This document shows positions 38,454-47,241 of a stretch of 64,000 nt of DNA, in pieces. The translations under genes were made by a program, and so were the position numbers. Every line of letters begins with the position of its first letter. Position 1 is the first letter of the stretch. The notes under the pieces are model-generated. The model was given only the letters and a program-made list of their open reading frames with translations, was not told the DNA's origin and did not search any database. This stretch comes from Streptococcus sp. 29896 (lineage in GTDB: Bacteria > Bacillota > Bacilli > Lactobacillales > Streptococcaceae). Location: contig NZ_CP118733.1 in assembly GCF_032594915.1 (NCBI RefSeq), positions 1,612,001-1,676,000 on the forward strand, written 5' to 3'.

Positions 38454-38730
38454 CGTTTTTACCTCGTTTAAGTTTTATTTGTTTTTGATGTTTACTGACC
38501 TTTGTTGTAAAAAAATAGCTAGTAGGGTATAATCCTGTCTTTCATAACAACCTCCTTAGAAGTTTGTCTTTTACTGACCAATAGGTCCAAGAGTAAGTCA
38601 AACCCTTCTCATTTGACCTAAACTGACCTTTTGTTCAAAGAATTCGTAAGGTCCTTTACCTTACGAATCTTATTTTACACCGTTGGTCAGTAAAAGTCAA
38701 TGGTTTTGTTTGACCTTTTTTGACTTTTTG
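38454..38730 (-). promoter_or_regulatory. clpL control region with several CtsR operators and a hairpin
   Basis: The 416-base gap before clpL holds CtsR heptad repeats. A perfect minus-strand match to RGTCAAANANRGTCAAA is at 38709-38725; partial matches are at 38685-38701 (plus strand, GGTCAGTAAAAGTCAAT) and 38612-38628 (minus, GGTCAGTTTAGGTCAAA). More isolated half sites GGTC/GACC occur near 38496 and 38573. Between them an 11-base-pair hairpin ATTCGTAAGGT/ACCTTACGAAT spans 38642-38668. Control by CtsR under heat stress follows from established knowledge of clpL in streptococci. Confidence 0.85.
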
Positions 38731-38731
38731 A

Positions 38732-38837
38732 TATAGTCTTTTAGTTTACTTTTAGTACTAGGAAACGAGCCGCAGACATAACTGGAGTTAGGCAAGGTAA
38801 GTTAACGACGTAATAAAAGATAAACTAAACGACGATA
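38732..38837. repeat. RUP-like MITE, copy A
   Basis: About 106 bp with terminal inverted repeats (TAGTCTTTTAGTTTACTTTT at the left; the right end reads inward as TCGTCGTTTAGTTTATCTTT). The interior has GGCAA..GTGAGTTAACG-type sequence shared with copy B at 51258. The length and TA-bounded ends resemble the pneumococcal RUP element, a non-autonomous repeat mobilised by an IS630-type transposase; that link is from memory. Confidence 0.75.
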
Positions 38838-38862
38838 AAAAATCTACCTGACGGTAGATTCG
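38838..38862 (-). terminator. Terminator of the deformylase-like gene
   Basis: Stem AATCTACC (38841-38848) / GGTAGATT (38853-38860) with a 4-base loop, followed on the minus strand by six Ts. Confidence 0.82.
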
Positions 38863-38869
38863 GTAGCTA

Positions 38870-39280
38870 CTAGATGATAATCCCTTCCAAATGATCTAGT
38901 TCATGCTGAACAATCTGGGCTTGGAAGTCTGTCAGCTTTAGGCTCTGCTTTTTCCATGAAGCATCAAAAAACTCCACTTCAATCTCCTGATAGCGTGTCG
39001 TCGGGCGAGTACCTTCCAGCGACAGGCAGCCCTCCTCTGTCTGATAGGGCTTGGCCTTGCTGATGAGGACGGGATTGTACATGACCAGGTTGGTAAAACC
39101 CACGTTGACGATGATAATCCGCTTTTTGACGCCAATCATGTTAGCCGCCATGCCCACACAAGCGTGAGCATTGGCTACTAAAGTGTCTTGCAAATCCTGA
39201 CCGACCTGCACATCTAGCTGAGTCGCAGACTCAGACTTCTGCTGCAGGAAGAAAATGTCCTTCATAATAGGTTGAATCAT
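38870..39280 (-). CDS. Peptide deformylase-like protein with altered motif I
   Basis: Member of the peptide deformylase family, 136 aa, shorter than the usual 165-205. Motif II EGCLSLEG (Cys ligand) near residue 82 and motif III QHELDHLEG (two His ligands and catalytic Glu) near 125 are intact. Motif I, normally GxGLAAxQ, reads VGMAANMIG: the glutamine that stabilises the transition state is replaced by Met. The protein may therefore be a weak deformylase or have a different substrate; I recall similar 136-aa proteins in other Lactobacillales. It is a single gene with its own terminator. Confidence 0.82.
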   Translation of the reverse strand: MIQPIMKDIFFLQQKSESATQLDVQVGQDLQDTLVANAHACVGMAANMIGVKKRIIIVNVGFTNLVMYNPVLISKAKPYQTEEGCLSLEGTRPTTRYQEIEVEFFDASWKKQSLKLTDFQAQIVQHELDHLEGIII

Positions 39281-39318
39281 GGGGTGTCTCCTTATTTTCT
39301 AGCTTCATCTAGTATACC

Positions 39319-39346
39319 AAAAAAAGCCTAGTTCTCACTAGACTTC
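39319..39346 (-). terminator. Terminator of the MerR gene
   Basis: AAGCCTAG (39324-39331) / CTAGACTT (39338-39345), one mismatch, with a T run on the minus strand side. Confidence 0.65.
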
Positions 39347-39352
39347 TTTCGT

Positions 39353-40081
39353 TTATTCTTTGCAATAAATCGCAATAGCTTGACTGACAAAGGCTGCTGT
39401 TCCTAGTCCACCTGCTCGGTCGATGTTGGCTGAAAATCGCTCGTCTTCAACATACATAAGACCTAGATTTTGTAAGATTTCCTTGGTACAGGTGTAGAAA
39501 TTTTCCGTAATATAGGCCTGCAAGTTCGCTACCTGAGCCTGCACATCTGGATGATCGGCTTCCAAGCTCTGCATTTTTCCAAAAACCTCAAAAATAGCCT
39601 GCATCTCTTGGGCAAACACCCGGTCTTTGCTAGCATCGTAGCGCTCTTCAAACTCAGCATAGGCCGCGGTCTGTCCCCAGCGTTCCTTTGCTTCCGCCTT
39701 GTAGGCTTCTAGTTGACTGCTGTCAAATGCGTGAAAATCCATGACTTCTCCTCCTTTTTCTGTGAGCAATCTGGCGTGATTGATAATGCGATCCAGCCGT
39801 TCCCTTTTGAGCTCTAAAAGGCTGATATGGTCCCGCAAGACCTGCTGACGATTGACTTCCGTCACGTCCAGAAGCTGCTGAATGTCTTTGAGAGGAAAAT
39901 CCAACTCACGAAATAAGAGAATTTCTTGCAGACGAGCCAAATTCTCCTGATTATAGTAGCGATAACCATTTTCAGCCACAAATGCTGGTTTGAGCAAACC
40001 AATCTGGTCATAGTGGTGCAAGGTCCTCACCGTCAATCCTGTCAACTGACTGACCTGCTTAACCGTCCAATTTTCGTTCAT
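39353..40081 (-). CDS. MerR family regulator with TipAS antibiotic-recognition domain
   Basis: Transcription activator of 242 aa. Residues 1-70 are the MerR winged helix (TVKQVSQLTGLTVRTLHHYDQIGLLKPAFVAENGYRYY). A coiled-coil dimer arm follows to about residue 110, then the TipAS domain (about 115-240), an all-helical pocket ending in VDRAGGLGTAAFVSQAIAIYC-like sequence. TipA-class proteins bind thiopeptides and other ligands and switch on efflux or stress genes. No efflux gene is adjacent, so the target may be elsewhere or the gene itself. The tandem MATE exporter is 30 kb away. Confidence 0.9.
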   Translation of the reverse strand: MNENWTVKQVSQLTGLTVRTLHHYDQIGLLKPAFVAENGYRYYNQENLARLQEILLFRELDFPLKDIQQLLDVTEVNRQQVLRDHISLLELKRERLDRIINHARLLTEKGGEVMDFHAFDSSQLEAYKAEAKERWGQTAAYAEFEERYDASKDRVFAQEMQAIFEVFGKMQSLEADHPDVQAQVANLQAYITENFYTCTKEILQNLGLMYVEDERFSANIDRAGGLGTAAFVSQAIAIYCKE

Positions 40082-40159
40082 AGAAATCTCCTCTCTATGC
40101 CCAGTATAAGGGATAACGTAAGGTGAGAGTCAAGAATTTTATCAAAAAACTTTTACATC

Positions 40160-41248
40160 TCACTCCACCCTCACCGGCACGCGCCCATAGGTCTGCTCTG
40201 CTATTGCGTTAGCGCCCAGTTGATAGACCGCATCCGCCTGCTGGGTCATGCTGTCCCAGGGCGCTTTGCCGATCCGCGTCACCAGGTCCACCTGCTCCTT
40301 GACGGTCTTGAGATAGGCCTGGCCTCGAGCCGAAAAGCCTAAGATATGGACCGCTTCTGGCAAGGGAGTTTCCACCGCATTGACCAAGATGTAGGTTAGC
40401 ACCCGCCGCACCCGCGCCTTGGTGTAGCGCTTGGTCGCAACAGCATCCACTAACTCCTCCACGGTCGCTGCGCTCCCAATGGCAGAGCGGATACGACTGG
40501 CTAGTTCTTCGTTGACCTGAAAGACCTGACTGAGATCTCGGTGGGTCGCAATTTGGTAGCGGAGCAGGGGAAAATAATTTCTCCAGCTTACCTTGGTCGC
40601 CTCTTCAAAGAGACTGGCAGACGGTAAAAAGTCACGCACCAAGTCCAACTGGTCAGCACCCTTTCGGATAGCCGTCGCCGAGGCGTAGGTCGTTTCCACC
40701 TCTTCCGAGTGAAAACCAGCCCCCTGCCGCTGAACAGGACCAAGCTGAATACCTGTTCCAGCCACCGCCTTAGCGTAAGCCAAGCCCAGAATATGATTGG
40801 GTGTATCACCTGTGAAGGTCAGCCCAGCAAACTCCTGCCACATGGCCTGGGTCTTCTGTGGATAAGAGAGATTGTCTGGCAAGTTTTTCACAAAATTTTC
40901 CATCTCTTCCGACTTATCCACATAGATATCTGCGATTTTCTGGTAATCCAGCATTTCTTCCGTACCGAAAACCAGTTTTTCCACACCTAGCCTGTGTAGA
41001 ATGCTGATTGCTCCCTTGGCAAAATGGTCAGCCGACTGGACCGACACTAAAAAGGGCATCTCAACAACAAGATCTGCCCCATGTTCCAAAGCCATCTGAG
41101 CCCGTGTCCACTTATCCACAATGGCTGGCTCACCCCGTTGCATAAAATTACCAGACATAACTACGATTTTCAGACCTTCCGCCTGTTCCAGCAGGTATTT
41201 ATGTCCCGTGTGAAAAGGATTGTATTCTGCAATAATCCCTGAAATCAT
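40160..41248 (-). CDS. tmcAL: tRNA(Met) cytidine acetate ligase (TmcAL)
   Basis: ATP-dependent acetate ligase of 362 aa that forms N4-acetylcytidine at the wobble position of elongator tRNA-Met (known function of B. subtilis TmcAL, formerly YlbM). The nucleotidyltransferase-like signature [16 protein letters not shown] near residue 8 and [12 protein letters not shown] near 30 are clear. The start codon overlaps the stop of the upstream methyltransferase gene (ATGA). It is the last gene of the conserved yqe cluster. Confidence 0.9.
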   Translation of the reverse strand: MISGIIAEYNPFHTGHKYLLEQAEGLKIVVMSGNFMQRGEPAIVDKWTRAQMALEHGADLVVEMPFLVSVQSADHFAKGAISILHRLGVEKLVFGTEEMLDYQKIADIYVDKSEEMENFVKNLPDNLSYPQKTQAMWQEFAGLTFTGDTPNHILGLAYAKAVAGTGIQLGPVQRQGAGFHSEEVETTYASATAIRKGADQLDLVRDFLPSASLFEEATKVSWRNYFPLLRYQIATHRDLSQVFQVNEELASRIRSAIGSAATVEELVDAVATKRYTKARVRRVLTYILVNAVETPLPEAVHILGFSARGQAYLKTVKEQVDLVTRIGKAPWDSMTQQADAVYQLGANAIAEQTYGRVPVRVE

Positions 41249-41991
41249 GCCTTGACCGCCTTGAAAAACCAGCGCTGGCTAGTTTCTGTCGGAGCTTGAT
41301 CTTCAAAGTCCGCAAAGACTTCCACAGATGCAAAACCAGCTTGTTTCAACAATTCCACATAGGCTTCAATTGGATAGGTCCGCTCTTCATGAACTTCATC
41401 CCGACGGACAAATCGCTCCTCTTGACTGTCCTCATCTTTGACAAAGAAGGTCAATTCATGAACAATGGAATACTCATGCTCCCCTTCATAGGTGTCCCAG
41501 ACAAAGGCAAAATCCTCGTAGTTTTCATGGTAGCTATAGCCTGCAAACATTTCCTCCATTTGATAAATGGAGTGAACGTCAAAAAGGAAAGTACCACCTT
41601 GATTGAGAACAGAGTGAACTCCTTCAAAGACCCGCAAAACAGCTTCTTGGTCCGACATATAGCACAGACTGTCCGAGTAACAGGTCACCGCATCGAAATC
41701 TCCAACACCTTCCAGAGCCATCATATCTGCTTGGGCCAGTTCCATCATGACACCAGCAGCTTCTGCTTTTTTCTGGGCCAATTCCAACATTTCATAGGAC
41801 AGGTCAAGCCCTGTCACTTCAAAGCCCTTTTGAGCAAATCGTACAGCCTGAATCCCTGTCCCACAGGCCAATTCCAAAATTGTCTTGGTGTCTTGTGGCA
41901 AGTTCCGCAAGCTAAAATCTGTCCATTTATCATACAAGCTGTCATCCATGATTTCATCATAGACCGCCGCAAAGGTTTCATAAGTTGCCAT
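41245..41991 (-). CDS. Class I SAM-dependent methyltransferase (YqeM-like)
   Basis: Methyltransferase of 248 aa. [26 protein letters not shown] at the N-terminus and ILELACGTG (SAM motif I) near residue 40 are typical; [13 protein letters not shown] holds motif II. The chosen ATG at 41991 has GGAG 8 bases in front; the alternative ATG at 42003 overlaps the stop of the HNH gene and lacks a ribosome site. The substrate is unknown. In other Firmicutes it directly follows rsfS, whereas here an HNH gene is interposed. Confidence 0.87.
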   Translation of the reverse strand: MATYETFAAVYDEIMDDSLYDKWTDFSLRNLPQDTKTILELACGTGIQAVRFAQKGFEVTGLDLSYEMLELAQKKAEAAGVMMELAQADMMALEGVGDFDAVTCYSDSLCYMSDQEAVLRVFEGVHSVLNQGGTFLFDVHSIYQMEEMFAGYSYHENYEDFAFVWDTYEGEHEYSIVHELTFFVKDEDSQEERFVRRDEVHEERTYPIEAYVELLKQAGFASVEVFADFEDQAPTETSQRWFFKAVKA

Positions 41992-42002
41992 AGTTTTCTC
42001 CA

Positions 42003-42449
42003 TTATCCGAAATGTTCTTCTAACATTTCTTCATTATATTTCAAGATGATGTCCCTATTTTTTAAATCAAAAAAGATATCTTTTCCATATTTTAACTCTA
42101 TAAAATCTTTAAAGTCCATAATATTTATTAATTTCACTAATATTTCCTCAATATCATCATAAATTTCAACTTTATAGAATTTTCTAGGTATTACTCCATA
42201 TTGTCCTCTATTCGACGCACGAGAGGAATTTGTTTTTCTTGTAATTTCTTTATGTACTTCTTTACTCAGAAGAAACATATTTTTGTAAGTATCGATTTTC
42301 TGTCTCGATAAGTGATTTTCCTCATCAATCTCAGCCCATTCTATAACGTGATGCACCTCAAATTCATCAGAAGGAAAATCCTTCTCATTTACTGCGATAT
42401 TATTTTTGAAAAATTCTCTTCGTGACCGCTTACTTTTAGATGCTGCCAT
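42003..42449 (-). CDS. HNH-nuclease-like protein inserted in the yqe cluster
   Basis: Protein of 148 aa. The segment FEVHHVIEWAEIDEEN...KNMFLLSKEVHKEI, residues about 30-70, fits an HNH (His-His, Asn, His) metal-finger nuclease. The C-terminal 75 residues, rich in Ile, Lys and Asp, resemble no domain I know. The gene is clearly more AT-rich than its neighbours. It has its own ribosome site (AAAGGAAA) and lies after a hairpin terminator that separates it from rsfS; its stop overlaps the methyltransferase region. This points to a horizontal insertion. It might be a homing-type or defence nuclease; neither is shown. Confidence 0.7.
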   Translation of the reverse strand: MAASKSKRSRREFFKNNIAVNEKDFPSDEFEVHHVIEWAEIDEENHLSRQKIDTYKNMFLLSKEVHKEITRKTNSSRASNRGQYGVIPRKFYKVEIYDDIEEILVKLINIMDFKDFIELKYGKDIFFDLKNRDIILKYNEEMLEEHFG

Positions 42450-42462
42450 ATTTTCCTTTCAT

Positions 42463-42487
42463 AAAAAGCAGCCAATCGACTGCTTCA
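42463..42487 (-). terminator. Hairpin terminator between rsfS and the HNH gene
   Basis: AAGCAG (42466-42471) / CTGCTT (42480-42485) with an 8-base loop and T run on the minus strand. It would end the yqe operon transcript before the HNH gene. Confidence 0.65.
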
Positions 42488-42488
42488 T

Positions 42489-42568
42489 TAACTCACACTG
42501 TGTTCAAAAAGTCAGAGTTTTGAGTTGTTGACGAATCCTTTTTGTCAGTCGAGTTCTCTCCACTCTCA
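42489..42568. repeat. Repeat fragment related to the 8.2-kb element
   Basis: The sequence GTCAGTCGAGTTCTCTCCACTC at its right edge, just after the rsfS stop, is nearly the same as the end of the hairpin-rich repeat at about 8430-8455. In both places the motif touches the 3' end of a minus-strand gene. The rest (GTTCAAAAAGTCAGAGTTTTGAG) has no counterpart I can see in this window. Confidence 0.5.
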
Positions 42569-42928
42569 CTATTCCTCTTCTAAAAGTTCTGCGACTTCCA
42601 GGAAGCTACCTTCGTGCCATAATTTTTCAAGGTTGTAGAGGTCACGCATTTCTTCTGAGAAGATATGAACGACTACACCTCCAAGGTCCAAAAGGACCCA
42701 GCCACCGTTACTATCGCCTTCTATACGGCTACCCTTGATTCCAACTTCCGCTACCTTTTCACGGATGTTTTCCGCAATAGCCTCCAACTGACGACTGTTC
42801 ATGGAACTGGCAATCACAAAGTAGTCTGTCAGGCTGGTCACACCTTGAACATCAATTACAACAAGGTCCTCAGCTCGCTTGTCATCAGCAGCCTGGACCA
42901 CAACTTTTACTAAATCTAGTTCTTTCAT
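42569..42928 (-). CDS. rsfS: Ribosome silencing factor
   Basis: RsfS/Iojap protein of 119 aa. It binds ribosomal protein uL14 and blocks joining of the ribosomal subunits when nutrients are scarce. The core signature [26 protein letters not shown] near residue 30 and [31 protein letters not shown]-like C-terminal half are present ([18 protein letters not shown]). It lies in the expected place in the yqe cluster after the isochorismatase-family gene. GAGG precedes the ATG. Confidence 0.95.
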   Translation of the reverse strand: MKELDLVKVVVQAADDKRAEDLVVIDVQGVTSLTDYFVIASSMNSRQLEAIAENIREKVAEVGIKGSRIEGDSNGGWVLLDLGGVVVHIFSEEMRDLYNLEKLWHEGSFLEVAELLEEE

Positions 42929-42929
42929 C

Positions 42930-43439
42930 TTATCCTCTAATTATATTTTCTAATGTATCCACCTGGGCAAAATTCCATGACCAGATGTTTTGGTAGTGGT
43001 CAATCAAGTCCTTGACATCCAATTTTCCTGAATAACCTGTCGTCGTTCCGTCCCGAATCACAGCTACCTTGTAGCCTAGTTCAAAGGCTACTTTAATCGT
43101 CGTGTCAATGCAAAAATTTGTCGCCATTCCCATGATAATGAGCTGCTCAATTCCCTTTTCCTGCAAATAAGCATGAAGCCCTGTTTCCTTGAAGGCGCTA
43201 TTGAAGGTCTTATCGAAAATCTTCTCACTAGCTAAGGGTGCAACAGTTGAGTGAATCTCCCAGTCAGCAGTCCCCTTGACCAATTCCTGGTCATGATGGC
43301 GGACATGGATGACCTCTAGCCCCGCTTTACGGGCTTGAGCAAGGCTATCTTGCCAGAGCCGAAGCCGATTTTCAATCCCATAGGGCTTGCCTTCCACAGG
43401 CAAATGCTGAATGTCAATGACTAACAATGCAGATTTCAA
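42930..43439 (-). CDS. Isochorismatase-family cysteine hydrolase
   Basis: Cysteine hydrolase of 169 aa. The catalytic triad can be assigned: Asp9 in LLVIDIQH, a Lys in the KTFNSAF segment near residue 79, and Cys in ATNFCIDTT near 109. The family includes nicotinamidases and isochorismatases; this one has no assigned substrate. It starts with TTG at 43439, which overlaps the stop of the preceding acetyltransferase gene (TTGA) and implies translational coupling. A dedicated nicotinamidase-like protein is encoded elsewhere in the window at 57050, so this one probably has another substrate. Confidence 0.85.
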   Translation of the reverse strand: MKSALLVIDIQHLPVEGKPYGIENRLRLWQDSLAQARKAGLEVIHVRHHDQELVKGTADWEIHSTVAPLASEKIFDKTFNSAFKETGLHAYLQEKGIEQLIIMGMATNFCIDTTIKVAFELGYKVAVIRDGTTTGYSGKLDVKDLIDHYQNIWSWNFAQVDTLENIIRG

Positions 43440-43891
43440 AACTTGACCCCAGGTGTTTCCAAACGGAACACCAATTCCCTTTCTTCTTCAAGATCTAAGA
43501 CAAAACCATTTTTCTCCAAGAGTCTTGCCATCTTTTGGTTGCCCTTGACATAGGCGACAATCAAATGATTGCAAACGGGGTGAGCTCTTGCTTGATCAAT
43601 CACGACTTTCAAAGCAGCCTGGCCATAGCCCTTCCCCTGAAATTCTTGACCAATCATAAACCGCCAGAGCATATACTGCTGGATGTCCTCATCAATGTCA
43701 ATCAGGGCAAAGCCAACAACCTGCTCATCTGCCCAGATGGCATAGGGAAAGACATCACCATTCATTCTGTATAGCCAGGCATCTGCCAAGGAACGCACGT
43801 TGGGAGCTACGAAGTACTTATCTGCCTCGGCTACTGACAAGTCCAAGACAGCTTGATAGGAACTTTCATCCACAGGTTTTAATGCAATCAT
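43436..43891 (-). CDS. GNAT family N-acetyltransferase (spermidine-acetyltransferase-like)
   Basis: Acetyltransferase of 151 aa from the ATG that has AAGGAG in front and overlaps the yqeK stop (ATGA). The acetyl-CoA binding loop [16 protein letters not shown] near residue 85 is clear. [16 protein letters not shown] resembles the BltD-type polyamine acetyltransferases, so a polyamine or aminosugar substrate is possible. It sits between yqeK and the isochorismatase-family gene and is an optional member of the yqe cluster. Confidence 0.85.
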   Translation of the reverse strand: MIALKPVDESSYQAVLDLSVAEADKYFVAPNVRSLADAWLYRMNGDVFPYAIWADEQVVGFALIDIDEDIQQYMLWRFMIGQEFQGKGYGQAALKVVIDQARAHPVCNHLIVAYVKGNQKMARLLEKNGFVLDLEEERELVFRLETPGVKF

Positions 43892-44481
43892 TCTTGCTCC
43901 TTCAACCAAGCAACATATCCATTATAAGTTTCCAAAGTTTGTGGATAAATGGGAACCCCCTTCTTGGCCAAGTAGGAAATGGTCTGGGCAGTTTCATAAG
44001 CTACCGCCTTGTCCAAGGACTCTTTTGCAATCCGTCGCGCCTCATCCACCCCAGGAAAATCCCGATTGGGTTCGATGTAGTCCGCCACATAGAGCACCTT
44101 GTCCAGCAAGGTCATCTGCCCTGCACCAATGGTATGTCGTTGAATGGCTTGAAAAATTTCCTCATCTTTCAAGCCAAAATCTTCTGCGATTTTATAGGCC
44201 CCAACCACACCGTGCCAGATGTTATTATCCCAGTTAAGCAGGTCCTTGTCCAAATCATACTTGGCAATCAAATCCAGAAAGACTTGGTCTTCTACTTCTT
44301 TGGCATAATCATGCAAAAGCGCTGCCAGACTGGCTTTTTTCGGATCACAGCCGTATTGGTCTGCCAAGGTAAGCGCCGCCTCTTCCACACCCAAAACATG
44401 TTGGAAGCGCGCTGGCTTCATGGCTACACGGATTTTTTCCAAAAGAGCCTGACGGTCAAATGTCAAATCTGCTGCAATCAT
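43888..44481 (-). CDS. yqeK: Symmetrical bis(5'-nucleosyl)-tetraphosphatase (YqeK, HD domain)
   Basis: HD-domain hydrolase of 197 aa. R..H-type N-terminus ([20 protein letters not shown]), the HD pair in [12 protein letters not shown] and the later HTIGAGQMT with [17 protein letters not shown] mark the YqeK family, which cleaves the alarmone Ap4A into two ADP. The start overlaps the end of nadD by 4 bases. Linking Ap4A breakdown with NAD synthesis and ribosome assembly is a constant feature of this gene cluster. Confidence 0.92.
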   Translation of the reverse strand: MIAADLTFDRQALLEKIRVAMKPARFQHVLGVEEAALTLADQYGCDPKKASLAALLHDYAKEVEDQVFLDLIAKYDLDKDLLNWDNNIWHGVVGAYKIAEDFGLKDEEIFQAIQRHTIGAGQMTLLDKVLYVADYIEPNRDFPGVDEARRIAKESLDKAVAYETAQTISYLAKKGVPIYPQTLETYNGYVAWLKEQE

Positions 44482-45110
44482 TGGTAGAGTCCCTTTTCTT
44501 CGATATAGTCCAGAACTTCATGGGGCACCATAAAATTCGGCACCCGTCCTTGCTTGATAAAGCTTCGTACCATGCTGGAGGAAATGTCCATCAAGGGCAC
44601 ATCTACCCAGATAACAGGATAGGAAGTCCCTGCCTTGTAACGAGGACGCTGGACACCAACAAACTGCACCAACTGGACCAATTCATCAATCCTATGCCAT
44701 TTTGGCAAGTAATCGACCATATCCGCACCGATGATGAAATAATAATCCGTATCAGGATTTTTTTCCTTCAGCAATTTCATGGTGTCGTAGGTATAGCTGA
44801 CACCACGGCGTTCCAGTTCAATGGTTTCAATCCCCAAGCCCTCAATACCTGCAATAGCCATCTTGAGCATAGAATAGCGATGGTATTCGTCAATGGTTTC
44901 TTTCTTATCCACATGGGGCGGAATGAATTCTGGCATGAGCAAGACTTCATCCAACTTCAACTGTTGACGGACCTGGTCTGCCACAATCAAATGAGCATTG
45001 TGGACAGGATTGAAATTCCCTCCCAGAATCCCCACTTGTTTGCGATTGGTTTCTTTCTTTTCAACCTCTAATTCAACCTTGGTAAAGGGTGTTAAGAGTT
45101 CAATAGCCAT
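44478..45110 (-). CDS. nadD: Nicotinate-nucleotide adenylyltransferase
   Basis: NadD of 210 aa, which adenylates nicotinate mononucleotide to deamido-NAD. [20 protein letters not shown] near residue 28 is the ATP-binding HxGH-type motif in its NadD form, and [14 protein letters not shown] near 175 is the C-terminal ISSTxIR-like motif. The N-terminus is longer than the E. coli form by about 20 residues, as usual in streptococci. It overlaps yqeK by 4 bases and has GGAG before the ATG. Confidence 0.95.
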   Translation of the reverse strand: MAIELLTPFTKVELEVEKKETNRKQVGILGGNFNPVHNAHLIVADQVRQQLKLDEVLLMPEFIPPHVDKKETIDEYHRYSMLKMAIAGIEGLGIETIELERRGVSYTYDTMKLLKEKNPDTDYYFIIGADMVDYLPKWHRIDELVQLVQFVGVQRPRYKAGTSYPVIWVDVPLMDISSSMVRSFIKQGRVPNFMVPHEVLDYIEEKGLYQ

Positions 45111-45122
45111 AGGCTCTCCTTC

Positions 45123-45434
45123 TTAGATTTCTTTGACCTGTTTGGAAATTTTACGGTTCTCTTTCTTGCTAGATTGTTTGAATAAAATCAGGATGCGACC
45201 GATTTTTTGGACCGTATCCACACCGATTTCTTCTTCCAAGATTTCAGCTACTTCGTGGATGTTTTCATCCGTATTTTGTAGCAAGGTCACCTTGATCAAT
45301 TCACGCGCATCCAAGGCCTGACGAACACTGGTTTTAATCTGGTCATTGAGACCATTTTTCCCAATCTGAATGATGGGTTTGAGACTATGTGCCTGACTGT
45401 TCAAAAAGGCACGTTGTTTTGAAGTTAATGACAT
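45123..45434 (-). CDS. yhbY: Ribosome assembly RNA-binding protein YhbY
   Basis: Small CRM-domain protein of 103 aa. LTSKQRAFLNSQAHSLKPIIQIGKNGLND holds the GxxG RNA-binding loop, and VDTVQKIGRILILFKQ the final strand. YhbY binds pre-50S ribosomal particles. It lies between yqeH and nadD as in other Firmicutes. The lysine-rich tail (KKENRKISKQVKEI) is variable in this family. Confidence 0.95.
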   Translation of the reverse strand: MSLTSKQRAFLNSQAHSLKPIIQIGKNGLNDQIKTSVRQALDARELIKVTLLQNTDENIHEVAEILEEEIGVDTVQKIGRILILFKQSSKKENRKISKQVKEI

Positions 45435-45491
45435 CTATTTTTCCTATGTTTCTATAATTTATTGGCTAACAAATGTAACCAGGACTCACAT

Positions 45492-46598
45492 CTAAATAAT
45501 CGCCTTGCGGATCACCACATCCACACCCTTAGGCGCCCAGGCAGCAATCTTGGCCTTTTCATTGACACGAATCCAACCAAGACCTGAGAAGACCACATCC
45601 GTCTTTTCGTTGATGGTAAATTCATGACGGACCAGTTCTGGAAATTCTTTCAATTCCTTGCTGGTTGGCGGCACTAAAAGTGAGCCCGCATGTTTCTGGT
45701 AAAATTCACTAGCCCCCTGCAGTTTGGTGCGGTGGAGCTGCAATTCATTGTCAAAGAAGGCCGTAAAACCTTGGCGTTCACCAGCCACAAAGTCAAATCG
45801 TCCCAGACCAGCCAAGAACAAGGTTTGTTCTGGATTGAGCTGGTAGGTCTTTGGCTTGATTTCTTTCCGAGGGCTGATGTACTTGAGGTTTTTAGCTGTC
45901 AAATAATGGGCCATCTGGTGACGATGGATAATTCCTGGCGTGTCATAGATGTATGAACCATCATCCAAAGGAATTTCAATCTTATCCAGCGTCGTTCCAG
46001 GGAAACGTGAAGTCGTAATGACATCCTTGTCCCCTGTGATTTCTTGGATAATAGCATTGATCAAGGTTGATTTGCCGACGTTGGTCACACCGACCACATA
46101 GACATCCCGCCCCTTGCGGTGTTGTTCAATCTTTTCAATCAAGTCCTTGATAGCCTGCTTATTTTGAGCAGAAGTCAAGGCCACATCAACTGGTCGCATG
46201 CCGATTTCATGCGCCCGCTCGGTCAACCACTGGGTGACCTTGCCTGTCTTGACAGACTTGGGTAAAATGTCCTGCTTGTTGCCGACCAAAAGCACGTCAT
46301 TTCCAGAAATAAAGCGAGGCAAACCCGGAATGACTGAACCATTGAAATCAAAAATATCAATGACATTGACCACCAAGGCATCGCTTTCTCCCACGCTATG
46401 GAGAAGTTTCAAGAAATCGTCATCCGAGATATTGACATCTGAAATCTCATTGTAATGGCGCAAACGGAAACAACGTTGGCAGTAGAGTTGCCCTGTTTCC
46501 AAGCCTTTTTCTAGGGCTGATTGAGGTGTAAAACCAGCGACAGCCTTGTCTAGCGTCTGAATCTGGGCACCACAGCCGATACAAAATAATTCTTCCAC
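45492..46598 (-). CDS. yqeH: Ribosome biogenesis GTPase YqeH
   Basis: Circularly permuted GTPase of 368 aa needed for 30S subunit assembly. An N-terminal zinc finger is visible (CIGCGAQI...CQRCFRLRHYN). G motifs appear in permuted order: G4 VGNKQDIL near residue 105, G1 GVTNVGKST near 170, and G3 DTPGI near 215. The start is GTG directly after the yqeG stop codon, with GAGGGAG ahead. It is the second gene of the cluster. Confidence 0.95.
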   Translation of the reverse strand: MEELFCIGCGAQIQTLDKAVAGFTPQSALEKGLETGQLYCQRCFRLRHYNEISDVNISDDDFLKLLHSVGESDALVVNVIDIFDFNGSVIPGLPRFISGNDVLLVGNKQDILPKSVKTGKVTQWLTERAHEIGMRPVDVALTSAQNKQAIKDLIEKIEQHRKGRDVYVVGVTNVGKSTLINAIIQEITGDKDVITTSRFPGTTLDKIEIPLDDGSYIYDTPGIIHRHQMAHYLTAKNLKYISPRKEIKPKTYQLNPEQTLFLAGLGRFDFVAGERQGFTAFFDNELQLHRTKLQGASEFYQKHAGSLLVPPTSKELKEFPELVRHEFTINEKTDVVFSGLGWIRVNEKAKIAAWAPKGVDVVIRKAII

Positions 46599-47126
46599 TT
46601 ACATCTCCCTCTTGTAGTCTATCGCTCCATATTTGGCGATGATTTTCTTCATGGTCCGTCGCTCACGCCAACGGTTAATCTGCGTATTAATAGAGTCCGT
46701 CTTTATCAAGGGTTTGACCAAGACAGACTTGAGACCTGCTCGCTTAGCAGCCCGAATGTCCGTCATCAACTGATCGCCAATCATGACCACTTCATGTCGC
46801 TGGACATCATAGCGTTTCAAAGCACGGTTAATCCCAAAGGTGAAAGGCTTGAGAGCGAAGGCTTCAAATTCAATCCCAAATTTTTCAACCGCACGTTTGA
46901 CACGTTCGTATTTATTGTTGGAAACCACCACAACGGGAATGCCTGCGTCTCGCAAATCATGTAACCACTGGCGCATCTCTGGCGTACCGTCTGGATTATT
47001 CCAAGCAATCAGGGTATTGTCCAAATCGACAAAGACCACCTTGATTCCATGTTTTTTTAAACTATCAACTGTTACATCATAAGCCTTTTCCAAAGCAAAA
47101 TCTGGCATGTAATTTTCTAAAGTCAC
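46599..47126 (-). CDS. yqeG: YqeG family HAD IIIA-type phosphatase
   Basis: HAD-superfamily phosphatase of 175 aa from the preferred GTG start, which has GGAG 6 bases ahead (an upstream GTG at 47138 lacks a ribosome site). Catalytic motif I is FVDLDNTLIAW near residue 30; motif II is VVSNN near 70; motif III/IV is MIGDQLMTDIRAAKRAG near 120. The physiological substrate is unknown. It opens the yqe cluster, and a TATAAT-like -10 lies upstream near 47155. Confidence 0.92.
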   Translation of the reverse strand: MTLENYMPDFALEKAYDVTVDSLKKHGIKVVFVDLDNTLIAWNNPDGTPEMRQWLHDLRDAGIPVVVVSNNKYERVKRAVEKFGIEFEAFALKPFTFGINRALKRYDVQRHEVVMIGDQLMTDIRAAKRAGLKSVLVKPLIKTDSINTQINRWRERRTMKKIIAKYGAIDYKREM

Positions 47127-47207
47127 TTGATTCTCCACTTCGCGTTATCAGATAATTATATCATTTATTTAGTAAAAATGCGACCACTAGACCGATAGCC
47201 ACTGTAA

Positions 47208-47236
47208 GAAAAAAATCGCCCCAAAGGGACGATTGT
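47208..47236 (-). terminator. Terminator of the 234-aa unknown gene
   Basis: Minus-strand stem AATCGTCCC / GGGGCGATT (one G-T pair) with TTT loop and a long T run. Confidence 0.82.
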
Positions 47237-47241
47237 GATTC

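Noticed and set aside
41296-42162. 288-aa open frame on the plus strand
   Set aside because: It is antisense to the methyltransferase and HNH genes, which have clear motifs and ribosome sites; composition of the plus frame is that of a shadow frame.
43882-45071. Two plus-strand frames of about 200 aa opposite yqeK and nadD
   Set aside because: Both are antisense to genes with unmistakable catalytic motifs and have no ribosome sites.
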